A stretch of DNA of 64,000 nt from Pieris napi (Eukaryota; Arthropoda; Insecta; Lepidoptera; Pieridae), in assembly GCF_905475465.1 (NCBI RefSeq), contig NC_062246.1:9574001-9638000 (forward strand), written 5' to 3'. A model generated the notes under the pieces. It made no database searches, had not been told where the DNA came from, and saw nothing but the letters and a program-made list of their open reading frames with translations. The position numbers were made by a program, and so were the translations under genes. Position 1 is the stretch's first letter; each line of letters opens with the position of its first letter. This document shows positions 32,051 through 43,014 of the stretch, in pieces.

Positions 32051-33807
32051 TGGTATGTAGGCACTTGGCTTGTTCCCAATATCAACAATATTTTATTGGA
32101 CGAGTCGAATCTTGATTTTACCGGAAACCCATCCGAAGTAGAACGCGTCGTCTGTCACTTAACCAGAACAAAAAGCCGGAATAAGTAGAGAGCGTATGCT
32201 TTATTCCTTCTGTGGGACAGCTATTTTGGTATGCCCGCCGGATGCGCCGGCGCACATATCTGTACAGTGCGCAAATAATGTTAATGGCTAAAACGCTTAC
32301 GCACTATTTATAACACAAATATTTAACTTAACCTTGATAAATAATAAAATATAGGGATTCATCGACAACTCTTTCGGTCGTTGGACGCACGTTTTTTTAT
32401 ACATCTATTAAACTTAGTACCGTTTGTTGCCATGGTTACGATGTAATTTCCATACAAAAAAAAACTGATAACTGAGATTCTTATCAGCCAGTATATGCCA
32501 TGATTGGGTTGGCTGGGGTTCACGAAGACCTAGGATAGGACTCGGAGCCGACACACAAGTAACATAGTAATACTAACTTTAGTTCACGTTTACTAAATCA
32601 GCAGAATTTTCCAAATTTCGTCTGCAAAAACCAACCTAGAAGTTCAGGCTGTCGTTCCAATTCGCGAGTGTAACAGAATAAACACTACTTATCCAGAGCT
32701 GGATATACTCGGTAGTGGTATCAATTTAACAAAAAGCATTCTTAAGTGCCTATTTAATATCTAATACGCTGTTTTGCTATAATTGTCATATATTTTTGGT
32801 AGTTTGTAACATTCTGTAGATATAGCTTTATGTATGTGGTGAACTTTTAATAAATAAGTTAAAATAAAATAATACAGCCGTTTACTTTTTATATGAATAC
32901 ATTTTACTATCACTAAGTAACATTTTTAAGTAAAATAACAATTAACAATAGTTTTTGAGCGAAGGTACCTAATCTAATAGATACAGTAGAAGTAAGCTTC
33001 CTATTTAGTTTTTTATTTGAGCGAAGTATTCATAGATAAAATCGGCTCAAATATGACTAATTTAATCTGTGGTATCCTGGTGATAATAAAGAGTCGTTGA
33101 AAATTACGAATCTGTGGACAATAGTCGCCTCGGTGCGGTGAACCGGCCACTCAACTCGAAGTTGGCTCGTGACCGACCGAAATAATTAGTATTATGTACT
33201 TCCTCTTCCAAATATTTTGTTGTAAAATTCCATTGATTTCTGAATTTATGTCATTTTCTGGCATACAAAAGTGGCAATGCAAGTTATTATCTAACAGACT
33301 AAAGTGATGTTTTAAAAAAAATTGTCTTAAGGATCACCATAACATAATATAATATAAATAGTGTTAGATATTTGTGTTGCTAACGTTACCCACATGTCCG
33401 TGTGAACGGCAGCGGCGCAGACGCACAAATAAACAACACGTAAATACAAGAAATTATTTAGATTTCGTATTGTCTTGAGAGCTTTCTAATTATTTTGTGC
33501 TTTGTAACAGGTTTTACGCTGCTAAATAAATATAGGCCGAAGCAAAGATTTTAGTTGAAGAAATGCTCAAGCAGTGAGTTTTAGAAGGTGTTTTACGCTC
33601 ACTTTTGAAATTTCGTCTGTTTGCATTTAAAAGGCCGACAAAGAACTTGTTTAAAGTGAAGTAGATTCACGGTGTCTTGTGTCCGTCCAACGTATGCTAA
33701 GGCCAATTTCGATTACAATCGCAATGCTTAAGACTAATTATTGATGTAATTTACAACAATAATATCTATTTAGCGACAAATGCAAAATAATAAATTAAAG
33801 AGTTCTA
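32051..33807. other. Gene-free stretch with GC-rich patches
   Basis: No gene or known repeat. GC-rich patches occur at 32225-32260 (with the small inverted repeat gccgg-atgc-gccggc) and at 33115-33180. Neither is linked to an open frame. Confidence 0.35.
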
Positions 33808-34132
33808 TCTTCTTCTAATATATAAAATTCTCGTGTCGCGGTGTTTGTGGTTAAACTCCTCCGAAACGGCTCGACCGATTCTCATGAAATTTTGTGTGCA
33901 TATTGGGTATGTCTGAGAATCATCAACATCTATTTTTCATCCCCCTAAATGATAAAGGTAGTCCACCCCTATTTTTTTTATTTTAGATAAAAAAAAATAT
34001 TCTTAATTTTTTATGATACAGCATTGAAAAAATACATACAACCCCTAATTTTCACCCCTCTACGATCAACCCCTATTTTTTATTATAAATGATATAGGTA
34101 CAAGGCAAATCGACGTTTGCCGGATCAGCTAG
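33808..34132 (+). mobile_element. Non-autonomous Helitron, 325 bp
   Basis: It begins with TC after an A (a|TCTTCTTC) and ends in CTAG before a T, the A/T target context of Helitrons. A hairpin (ggcaaa...tttgcc) lies just inside the 3' end at 34103-34120. The 5' part 'ggctcgaccgattctcatga' is the conserved word of lepidopteran Helitron-derived repeats. There is no Rep/helicase gene, so movement would depend on proteins supplied in trans. Confidence 0.8.
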
Positions 34133-34308
34133 TATACATATATATATACACAGTGTCTTTATAAAAGAACCTTTTTGAAACAGCCATAAAAACTACCGTA
34201 CAATCAAATCACAATTTGAATAAACATTCCAAATTTGAAGCATGACCCTTTATACTCTATCTGAACGAACCAGAGACTAAAAAACTTATAAACCCTTTTT
34301 TGTTACAG

Positions 34309-34472
34309 AAAGCGGCCAGCCAGTTCGAAACTAGTTTAAGGATAAAAAAACAAAAACCCTCTGGACCGCATCTAGTAATGCTTGTGAGTTTATCTGTGCA
34401 ACATTGAAGTTTGTTACAAGATGGCTGTGTTTCCCGCGTTTTTTGGATTGGTCCTAGTCTCACTAGTGACAG
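34309..34472 (+). CDS. Candidate host exon: start codon and signal peptide
   Basis: A strong splice acceptor (cccttttttgttacag) ends at 34308. After 112 bases of 5' UTR the ATG at 34421 stands in a good context (acaagATGG) and opens MAVFPAFFGLVLVSLVT, a hydrophobic stretch with the length and feel of a secretory signal peptide. The exon closes at 34472 with a consensus donor (acag|gtaagtg), leaving one base of a split codon (phase 1). Downstream, phase-compatible acceptors lie at 46697 and 48650. The upstream partner could be the non-coding exon at 2298-2498. The product would enter the secretory pathway. I do not recognise the gene. The combination of acceptor, context, signal peptide and donor is better than expected by chance, but there is no homology support. 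Confidence 0.5.
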
Positions 34473-35387
34473 GTAAGTGTTTTATTTCTTTTAATAAATT
34501 AAATATAATGTATTTTATTATTGTTGGGTGTTTTTTTATTAATAAAAAATATCTATCAGGACACAAAGATGTAACAAAACCAAAAAAGAGACGTTACACT
34601 CATGACGTTTGAATTTTGTCAATAATAGCTGGTTAAAGTGAAAGATAAGCTAAACTAATTTTCGAATATTTTATTTCATACTAGTTGTAGTAAATTTTAC
34701 AAAGTAGGTACTTATATTCGTAATATAAGTTATATTTTAAGTTTTTTACGTAATTAATTAAATTACCGACCGACCGCTTTACCGACAGAAATGCGTTCCT
34801 GTAGCGTTGTTTCGTAGACGAATAACGTTTCACATATTTAATACTCTTATGAAAGTCCCTGAGTTCGATTTCCAGGGAACTTTAATTGATACAAAGATTC
34901 GCAGCATGCCTCGTTACATATTTTTAAAAATAAAATGCAGATAACATTATTACTAACCAAAAAATTGGGAGGTTTTAAATTAAAACATAAATAACCAATA
35001 GCCACTTGTGTTCAGTTGTAGTTCATCCGTTAGCGGTGTCAAGATCACATTACATAAACAGACAAACACACGTGGCAGTTTTTCTTAATGTTTACGTTAC
35101 AATAATATAGCTTCCGTTGAACGTGTTGCTTTTGATGTCTGTGTTGTTAAGTGGGCATTAGTGACGTCAAGCGACACTTGCCGCGGTCAAGGTTTTGATG
35201 GGTAAGAGAGAGTTTAGTAAAATATTTTTTAGAATAGAATATAATAGAATTTATTTTTACTCAAATCATCTAAATATTTCTCACTTCTCTCTCTTACTAC
35301 CTCTTTTTTTTCTCTCTCTTTTGCCCGACTTATAAAGTTTACGTAGATTATGATTTCATTGCTTTTATTCGAAAAATACATCTCTTG
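34473..35387. other. Intron-like AT-rich stretch
   Basis: Directly follows the donor of the signal-peptide exon. No gene or repeat recognised. A pyrimidine-rich low-complexity tract occupies about 35278-35330. Confidence 0.4.
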
Positions 35388-35625
35388 ATGTCCGTCGCCC
35401 CACAACTGAGTGTTTAAAGGCAGATTTTGCCGCCACCACTATTTGGAACCAGCTGCCCACTGAAGTATTTCTGACCCAATTCGACTTAGGGTCTTTCAAA
35501 GAGCGTACCAATTCTCTAAATGCCGGCAACGCATTTGCGAGCCGTCTGACATTGAGAGTGTGTGTGGGCGGCGATATCGCTTAACGTCAGATGAGCCTTC
35601 TGCCCCCCGTTCTATAAAAAAAAAA
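35388..35625 (+). repeat. LINE family B 3' fragment
   Basis: 'gatgtccgtcgccccacaac', 'ggaaccagctgcccactgaa', 'gccggcaacgcatttgcgag', ending in A10. It lost bases within the frame ('tctttcaaagagcg'). Confidence 0.88.
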
Positions 35626-36404
35626 CAAATATCTCTATTTTGTTTTAGTACATTAGCCATTCCCACATGAATCCAATTGTTGTAAGCTCTCACATAAGTT
35701 CATACTTCGAAGTCTCCATAAAACAGTTCCCTCAACCCTCCAAAACTGCCAAAACACTTCAACAACTTCCTCACTCCGTTGTTGTGTATCCCCTCTTTTT
35801 GTTACATCGAAAATTTTCCAAGAATATGTCAGACGGAAGCATTAATACCTCATGTGTCCATGAACTGTGAAATTCAGTTCAACTAAAAATAAACGTCTGC
35901 ATTCTCTGCGTCGCGGTCAAAGTTAACGCTATTTCTGGCCTACTTGTTGCGTCCATAGACCATACAGACGTTGACATAGATAATAGAACAGTATCTAGCA
36001 TGTCAAAATGACTTAAATAATAGTAAAAAATCTCTGAAAACATACGAAAAATAAGTCTTAAGTATATTTCTGAATGCTTCGAAGTGTTTAATAAAGATTT
36101 GACAGCAATTCGGTCCCAAGATGGAGGATGGCATACACAAGACAAACTTTACGTAAACTTCACCTTCCGGGATTTAGTCTTTGCCTACTATATACCACAC
36201 ACTGTTGTAACATACAGTTGTAACTCTAAAAGAAACAATTTGTTAAAATCAAACATAAAGTTTTTTATCGAAGAACTGGGAACCCTGACACAGGTATTTT
36301 TTACTTAAAAGTGTACCCAAATCTTACACATTGAAGCGTGTTGTTATAATGAATAAAAAATTTATATACATATAAAGATATATTTACATATATTAAAGAT
36401 GCTA

Positions 36405-36490
36405 GTCTTCTAATAGGCGAGTAGGCTGATCCTTCTGTGCCTGATACAGGCCGTCAAGTTTTGGGGTCTATGGCAAGCCGTTTTCCTATT
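36405..36490 (-). repeat. SINE family A fragment
   Basis: Reverse fragment with 'ctaataggcgagtaggctga' and 'gcctgatacaggccgtcaag'. It lies head to head with the plus-strand copy that starts about 40 bases further on. Confidence 0.8.
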
Positions 36491-36529
36491 TTTTTTTTAA
36501 TATAAGTAAATTACTTAATAACGTTAGAG

Positions 36530-36812
36530 CTAGAGCAGTGATGGCCTAGTGACATAAGCGCGTGACTCTCATCCCTGAGGTCATAAGTTCCAGGCACCGT
36601 TTCTTTCTATATGCGCACTTAAGATTCGCTCGAACGGTGAAGGAAAACATCGTGAGGAAGCCGGCTTGCCTTAGACCCAAACAGTTGACGGCGTGTGGCA
36701 CAGGAGGCTGATCACATACTTGCCTGGTTGAAAAATGATTATGAAACAGATACAGAAATCTAAGGCCCAGACCTAAAAATATTGTAGTGCCACAGATTTA
36801 TTTATTTTTACT
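36530..36812 (+). repeat. SINE family A, full-length but decayed
   Basis: The head 'gatggcctagtgacataagc' keeps box A, but box B is lost ('ggtcataagttccaggcacc'). The core 'cggtgaaggaaaacatcgtg' and the 3' end 'aaggcccagacctaaaaata' are intact. Confidence 0.88.
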
Positions 36813-37949
36813 TAATAACGCTTCTATTTATCCCGGGTTAATACTTTTTAATTTCATAAATAATCGTTGGTATATAAACATGTTTGAATACATTAAATAT
36901 TTGGTAGTTCTATTGTTTTTGGAAAACAAAACAGTCTGTAATAAATTTCAAGTACATTCTATACTCTATAGCCACCGAGTTACATAACCTTAATCACACA
37001 TGACTCACGTATAACGGTATCTAATTATCGTTTCGCTAAAATAAGGAAACCGCGTGGGAAATATCTATTGTTTTTAGGCCAATTCAAGACCTACCTCAAT
37101 GTTACTTTTATACGGGAGGGCAATTGACAGTTGGCCTCCCGTGTAAAAGTAGCACATCTTTCCATAGCGTTAAGTGCGCGTGGTTTCCTCGGGGGAAGCT
37201 TCAGGGAAAGTAGAAAGTTATTCTTTAATAACTTACGAAACTTATGAAAAATATTCACACTATTTTTGCTGGTAAATGTTTCATATTTTCCGAGAGATTA
37301 TTGCTTTAACTAATTAATGAAAATTATAAGCTCTAACTAACGTTAAAAAAAGTTGATTATGAAAGAAACGTTTGTCTGTGCGCTGATTTTTTATTTTCAT
37401 TAGTTATATATGGAATGTCTTTACTTTTTTATACTGAAACAATTTTTTACTGGATTTAAGTTATGTATTTACAATTATTTTTCATAATTTTAAATTTAAC
37501 CAACGTTTCGCGTGCTTTACAGCGTGCGTGGTCACGGTGACTGAAGACAAAAGGTGTTGAATGTCAAAAAGTGTCAGAGCTGTAGAAAAAGTTGCATTAT
37601 CTCTATTTGTTTCCCCGGAGTATCGACTAAAAGATGGAGAGTTTTGGCAGAAATGGCTCAATGTCCTCTATTTTCGCGGATTAAAATGTGTGAAAGTTAT
37701 GTCAATAAAAGACAATACTATGTCTTTACTTTTATCTTATTTGATATTTTTGAGAAAGTATTCTTTCATAAAAACCTATCAAGGAAGTTCCAAGATTCTT
37801 CAAAGAATCGTCATTCAACCTACTTTGCGTTGGTTCACCGTTAGTGAAATCGAGCGTGCTTATTGTACTGTAATTATTACTAGTTCATGACCGCGGATTC
37901 GTACGTAAAACTATAATACTGACTAATGTATGAGAGAGACGTCAACAAT
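36813..37949. other. Gene-free stretch
   Basis: Around 37500-37560 there is a block ('cgtttcgcgtgctttacagc', 'gtggtcacggtgactgaaga') that reads like an old repeat, unidentified. Two overlapping open frames of 96 and 109 codons at 37554-37890 are in different frames of the same bases, with no recognisable domain. At most one could be real, and I see no reason to call either. Confidence 0.35.
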
Positions 37950-38130
37950 CAATTACTTTTTATTTTATAATCCTACAGCTAACATAAATAATATAAAACA
38001 AAAAACAATCAATCAATATAGCCAAAGATGGAATACATGATATATATAAATCAATAAATATCATTAAATATGTATAACAAAAATAAAACCTAATTCGGTT
38101 GTTTCGTGATGGTGTGAAGTGAGGGTATTA
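37950..38130 (+). repeat. Repeat C copy 3
   Basis: 'cctacagctaacataaataa', 'gccaaagatggaatacatga', 'cctaattcggttg', 'gtgatggtgtgaagtgaggg'. Lacks the 3' portion present in copies 1 and 2. Confidence 0.6.
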
Positions 38131-38154
38131 TATCTTAATGGAAAAGAGTACTTG

Positions 38155-38433
38155 GGGAGAGTTCAAGTATTACGTTACGCAATTTTTGGAGATTATTGAT
38201 CCCCCCCCCCCAATTAACGCGCCGTAACGTTTTTCTGTATCCATTACGTTTCGTGACCACCTAGTGACTCTTTATACCTATAAGTTACCATTATGTGGTG
38301 TAAAGTACTGGAAAGTCTAAAATAATATTAACAATAACGCGTAATTCAATCGCCGCCCGGCATCGTTACGTTTTATAAAAGGTCCCCCCCCCCCCCCAAA
38401 TTCGTTACGTAATACTTGAACGCTCCCTTGGTA
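38155..38433. mobile_element. MITE family 1, copy b, clear inverted ends
   Basis: The left end 'gagagttcaagtattacgtt' and right end 'acgtaatacttgaacgctcc' are inverted copies, giving terminal repeats of about 25 bp with few mismatches. C-runs of about 11 lie just inside each end in the same orientation (38202-38212 and about 38384-38397). The direct TTGG on both sides (cTTGGgg and cccTTGG) may contain a 3- or 4-bp target duplication. No coding capacity. Compared with copy a at 7125, this copy is better preserved. Confidence 0.82.
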
Positions 38434-38784
38434 GCGTTTCTTCGTTATTGTTTGTAAAGTATAACTTCATAACTACAAAACTAAGCCCCTAACCATGAGT
38501 AAATTAGTCTATGACCACATTAAAAATTCTGTGTTGCAAACAAACTCAATTTGCCAATAAAATTGGCATTCGTTTACGCCTATCGAACTATAAAATGTAA
38601 TAGAAATACCTGCGCGTCTGTGTTGCCAATTTATTACATTATTTTCGCTTTCGCTCGGGAGAGCTTATTTGAATTAGGCTTGGAACATAAACTAGAAACT
38701 TTTTATTATTGCTCTCCATTGTTTTACTCGCAGTGAACATATTTGTTGAAATCTGTTCACTGTATCTGTAGGAAGACTAAAGTA

Positions 38785-38789
<5 letters not shown>

Positions 38790-38816
<27 letters not shown>
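38790..38816. repeat. (TA)n microsatellite
   Basis: About 13 uninterrupted AT units. Similar shorter tracts occur at 5588-5607, 13728-13750, 43162-43183 and 43428-43441. Confidence 0.95.
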
Positions 38817-38971
38817 AGTTAATTAAAAAGATACAATACAATGTGATCCTTTTCCAAAGTTCTACTAGTTCTACTAAAAATCTGATACTTATTAGTTATG
38901 TGTGTGACGAGTGGCTAAAAGTAATATGTGCGTAGAGTTTATAATGCATGGCAACGATAAAATATGATATA

Positions 38972-39450
38972 CAGTTGACTCTCGATAATTTGAAACTCAA
39001 GGGACCAGAGATAAATTTCAAATTATCAAGAGTTCAAAATAACAAGTGTTTTTAATAACCACGAGGGGGAGGGGCGACGGAAGGAAATAAGAATTTGATC
39101 AAAATTTGTTACTTATTATTTCTATATTCTTATTATGTAATAACAATTATTCACAAATTTTTGACACAAACCTCATTTATGTAAACAATTGACAAGTCTG
39201 TGCATGTATGTACACAAACGACAGGTATGTGCATGATAAACGCTTCAAATTATAGAGAGTAGAGAAGACCGGATTTCAAATTATCGCATGTTGGCGAGCA
39301 AGATAATACTTTTTCAATTTCAAATTACCGAAGGGACCAATTATCATTGATTTTATTCAATTTATCGAGTATTTTTCAAGGGACCGGATTTTTTTTTCAA
39401 ATTATCGAGAGATTCAAATTAACTAGTGTCAAATTATCGAGAGTCGACTG
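38972..39450. mobile_element. Pogo/Tigger-like MITE, 479 bp, TA duplication
   Basis: The left terminus CAGTTGACTCTCGATAATTT and the inverse of the right terminus CAGTCGACTCTCGATAATTT match at 24 of 26 positions. The element is flanked by TA on both sides (38970-38971 and 39451-39452). CAGT ends with a TA duplication identify the pogo branch of the Tc1/mariner superfamily. Variants of the words 'caaattatcgagag' and 'caagggacc' recur inside the element near both ends. No transposase frame is present, so it is non-autonomous. Confidence 0.9.
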
Positions 39451-39944
39451 TAATGACATTTTGTAACACTATGTTTTAAACTACGAGAACCAATTTTTTT
39501 GTTAAAACGACAAAGAAGCGTTGTCTACCCAATACCCCTCATTCAATTTCATTGATATTTCGTTCCAATGCGATTCATCAATTACATTGTTTGAAACCTA
39601 GGTCGATGACACGACCTTACCACTAAGAAATCTTACAAAAATGTATCCCTATTTATTTACTTAAACATCGAAGTTTCGGGAAAGTACAAAGATAGGGAAT
39701 ATGTAATTTTAAATGATTAAAATATAAAGGCTAAAAATCTCTGCAAACATTTCATATTTAAATTGAAGATAAGATTAATAGTAATACTTTTAAGCAAAAT
39801 TGTATGTATTAAAATCTGATTTACGCGATTATTTAAAGCTAAAACGTACGTCATATAATGGCAGCTTTATATTAAAACTTTGTGTGAAAAATTACCCTTC
39901 AGTGGCCTGAATTTGCGACGAGAACTTATAGAGATATTATCTAT

Positions 39945-40060
39945 GATAATCGTTTGGCGTTTCAAATAATAAAAAACTATAAAGGATGGATGGAGGAAGC
40001 AAAGAACAGATTCAAATGGAAAGTTCTGGAGGAGGCCTTTATCCCAAAGGTATATACCAT
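39945..40060 (+). pseudogene. RTE-like LINE C-terminal remnant
   Basis: The frame reads YKGWMEEAKNRFKWKVLEEA followed by FIPK. This matches the W..xAKNRxxWxxLEEAF tail of RTE-like ORF2 proteins; compare the tail of the intact element ORF2 ending near 21512, which reads IAKNRTEWKSLEEAYV. Only about 35 codons survive, with no 5' part. Confidence 0.6.
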
Positions 40061-40852
40061 ACTGCAGAACACAATGTATATAGAAATAACTAAAATTAAC
40101 GTAGACGAACTGTTTAGTACCAAAATATACACCCATTGATTTATATTTTTATAGAATAAAGTAGCTTTATTACTATTATAAATTATGTATAGCGATTTTC
40201 TTTAAAACATAAGTATGAAACGTTTATAACCGCAATTTTTTTTATAAATATCACTGGCAGTGAATACGTCATTTAACGATAACACCGTTACTTCTTGTAT
40301 ATAAAAAACGTTATCAGAAATAGAATATCTTGCAACCATACTTTTCTGAAAGAGTTTATACATTTTTTTGTGTATATTCTGAGAAAACTACTTTATTTTT
40401 TTACGATTTGTCGTTATAATACATATAACCCTTCTACCAAATCCCATTTTAATAAGGAGATTAGTACTAATAATCTTTATATAGCAAAACACCGGGACAT
40501 CTAGTAAATGTATAAATATTAAATTGTCTTCTAAATTGTTACCTTTCACATTTTCATAGAGAGTATTAACATTTTGGTACATCAAAGTATAGCTATTGTC
40601 TGGGCGTCGCACTGCGAGTCATTGCACTTAAGACAAGGTTTTTAACATCCCACCTCACCCCCTTAACCACCCAACGAGAAAATGGTGCTTTTGAGAGGTT
40701 TTTAAGTTTTTAAAGCGAAAGAAAATACAACAACTATGTGTGACAATAAAGTGTTATACAATATACAATTACATACGGCAATATAGTTTTACATACACAT
40801 CACTTTTACGTTGATCACGATTGATCTATATATGAATAATAAATTTTTAAAA
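40061..40852. other. Gene-free AT-rich stretch
   Basis: No gene or recognised repeat. The block 40600-40730 is GC-richer ('ccacctcacccccttaacca') but featureless. Confidence 0.35.
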
Positions 40853-41138
40853 ATCAGTGGCGCTACAACCTTTTTAGGTCTGGGCCTCAGATTTCTGTAT
40901 CTTTTTCGTCATCATTTGTCAATCTAATAGGCTAGAATCAGCCTCCTGTGCCTGACACACGCCGTCGACTTTTTGACTCTAAGGCAAGACGGTTTCCTCA
41001 CGATGTTTTTCTTTACCGTTCGAGCGAATGTTAAATGCGCACATAGAAAGAAAGTCCATTCGTTCACAGCTGGGGATCGAACATACGACCTCAGGGATGA
41101 GAGTTGCACTCTGAAGGCAACAAGGCCAACACGGCGTA
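40853..41138 (-). repeat. SINE family A, full length
   Basis: Reverse copy from the 3' end 'cagtggcgctacaaccttt' to the head 'gccaacacggcg'. Box B is partly preserved ('ctggggatcgaac' in inverse), box A is degraded. The small open frame 40924-41109 falls inside it and is not a gene. Confidence 0.9.
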
Positions 41139-41520
41139 TATAAATAATTAATAAATCTTATTTAAGTGACTCGCAAAAATACAATATTATCTTCACAACC
41201 GTGGAAATAGAACGCATACGATACATATTCATTAACTAAAGAAGCTATCTCTAGCTGAAGCTTAAATTTCCAGCATACCAAAGATTTATTGCGTACGAAG
41301 TATAATTTAGTAAGTAGCATTTATTGAGCTACCACAATGTCGGTACAACTTTCTCTTGCAACAAGTCAGTCAAGTTTTTAACAACTCCACTCTCACTCCG
41401 CTTAAAAGAGCTAACTATTTAATATAGGAGATTATTCTCACATACATTTTATACTATATTAATATCTATATATTTTTAACTCCTTTAGACAGAGAAGGAT
41501 TAAGCAGATAACTTTAAAGG

Positions 41521-41885
41521 CCTTGATTTGATAACAGGCAGTAAATGTAAAGTTAAAAGCAATTGACGACTTATTGGTCTAGTGGTTAGTACCCCTGACT
41601 GCGAATCCATGGGTCCAAGGTAGGCACAACACCAAATGCTTATCGATGTGATGAGCATTTGGTGTTGTGCTTAGGTTTTGGGTGTTTAAATATGTATTTA
41701 TATATCTATCTATCTATAATATGTAAGTATATCCGTTGCCTAGTACCCATAACACAAGCTTCACCAGCTTAGCATGGGACTAGGTCAATTGGTGTGAATT
41801 ATCTAAAAAAAATATATGTTATGTATTTTTTTTATTAACCTTTATAAGTGTACATTTGTTACCTAAATTAATAAATGATTTTGAA
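41521..41885 (+). repeat. LINE tail family C, interrupted by a SINE
   Basis: The left part 41521-41564 ('ccttgatttgataacaggca', 'gtaaatgtaaagtt') and right part about 41818-41885 ('tataagtgtacatttgttac', 'aataaatgattttga') together equal the continuous tail at 13491-13635. SINE D (41565-41811) sits in the middle, so it inserted later. Confidence 0.7.
41565..41811 (+). repeat. SINE family D with inverted-copy scar
   Basis: Box A (TGGTCTAGTGG) is intact. Where the copy at 13728-14000 has box B and its flank, this copy has a segment (about 41617-41644) that is the reverse complement of downstream SINE sequence. The result is a 17-bp perfect inverted repeat: 41624-41640 (GCACAACACCAAATGCT) against 41654-41670. 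Box B is therefore lost and the copy should be transcriptionally dead. The 3' body is otherwise nearly identical to the other copy. Confidence 0.85.
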
Positions 41886-43014
41886 TTATAATTTGAATTG
41901 AAATCAAAGTCTTTACACAATTATGTAGATCGTTACTTATATTTAATTCCATAAGCGAGGATGGGATTAAAGCTATGTCCTTTACAGTCGCCCTAAAACT
42001 TACATTGATTCTAGAATTGATATTAGGATTATAGTTTTAAAGGTCAATGTACTGTACAAGTCAGTGACCGCTCTTTGATCAAGGACAATAATACGCACGA
42101 TCCGTCTATTTGAAGCTTCAATGAGTTATCTTAAATCTTGTATCTATTTCACAGCTATAAAATATTTTCCAAAACAGAATGTTTAGCTTTTGCCAATTAA
42201 AATCATTTTAAAGTGTATTCATTCAACGGAAATCTTATCAAAACCGCCTACTGCCTATCTGTCTAAATTATTTTTGTAGTGCTAGTCAATTCAATTTGAA
42301 TTTTCGTTATAATAAGAATGGTTAGACCTTTTTTGGGAATACAGTCAAAAAAACTATTAGACTGATTCAAAGGTTTAGTTACGATTTTACAAATATTGAT
42401 TACATCACTAAAACGCAAATTGTTATATTAAAACAAAACGGTTTTTCTATATTTTAGGCAGTCTTTCGTTGTTACGTGTTTAACGAAAAATGACAGAATT
42501 ATAAAAAATCTTATTCACGTATCGAATAGTCAAATATCATAATTTTATTTAACTGACGCTCATCTTTATAAGCGGATTAAAATGATGGTTTTGGCCGTGG
42601 CCACATTAAAACTATACAAACCTGTTTCTTTACTTAGTCTCTATACTAGAACCTGTTTTAGGACAATAGTAACACAACCCACAACGTCCTACGCTCGTCG
42701 ACAGACATAATATTGGGTCTAGACTGTGCGTCAATGAAATAATAAGGTTAGAGGTTTTCAGTGAATCTGTCGTTTTCATAGAATGTCTGATGGAATTTTA
42801 TTTTTGCAAAATTTTATTTTCTTAAATTCTTTATACATCAAATTTGTAGGTATACTTTTTAATTATGTTAATTTAAGTTCGGTTCTTCTTTCTAAAAAAT
42901 CTTTATTTTACAAACTACCTAACTATACCTAACTAAAAAATAAGACACACAAAGATAAGAGCCGTCACTAAAGTTACAAACGCGTTATCTTTTGCTCGAA
43001 AACTGAAATAGCAT
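41886..43014. other. Gene-free AT-rich stretch
   Basis: No exon or repeat recognised. An acceptor-like 'ttctatattttag' at 42447-42459 is followed by a frame that closes after eight codons, so it was not called. Confidence 0.35.

Noticed and set aside
36084..36308. 74-codon frame ending at a donor-like 'acacag|gtattt'
   Set aside because: Considered as a host exon or transposase piece, but no acceptor, phase partner or family motif supports it.
37554..37890. Two overlapping open frames of 96 and 109 codons
   Set aside because: Different frames of the same bases, no recognisable domain, no splice or promoter context.
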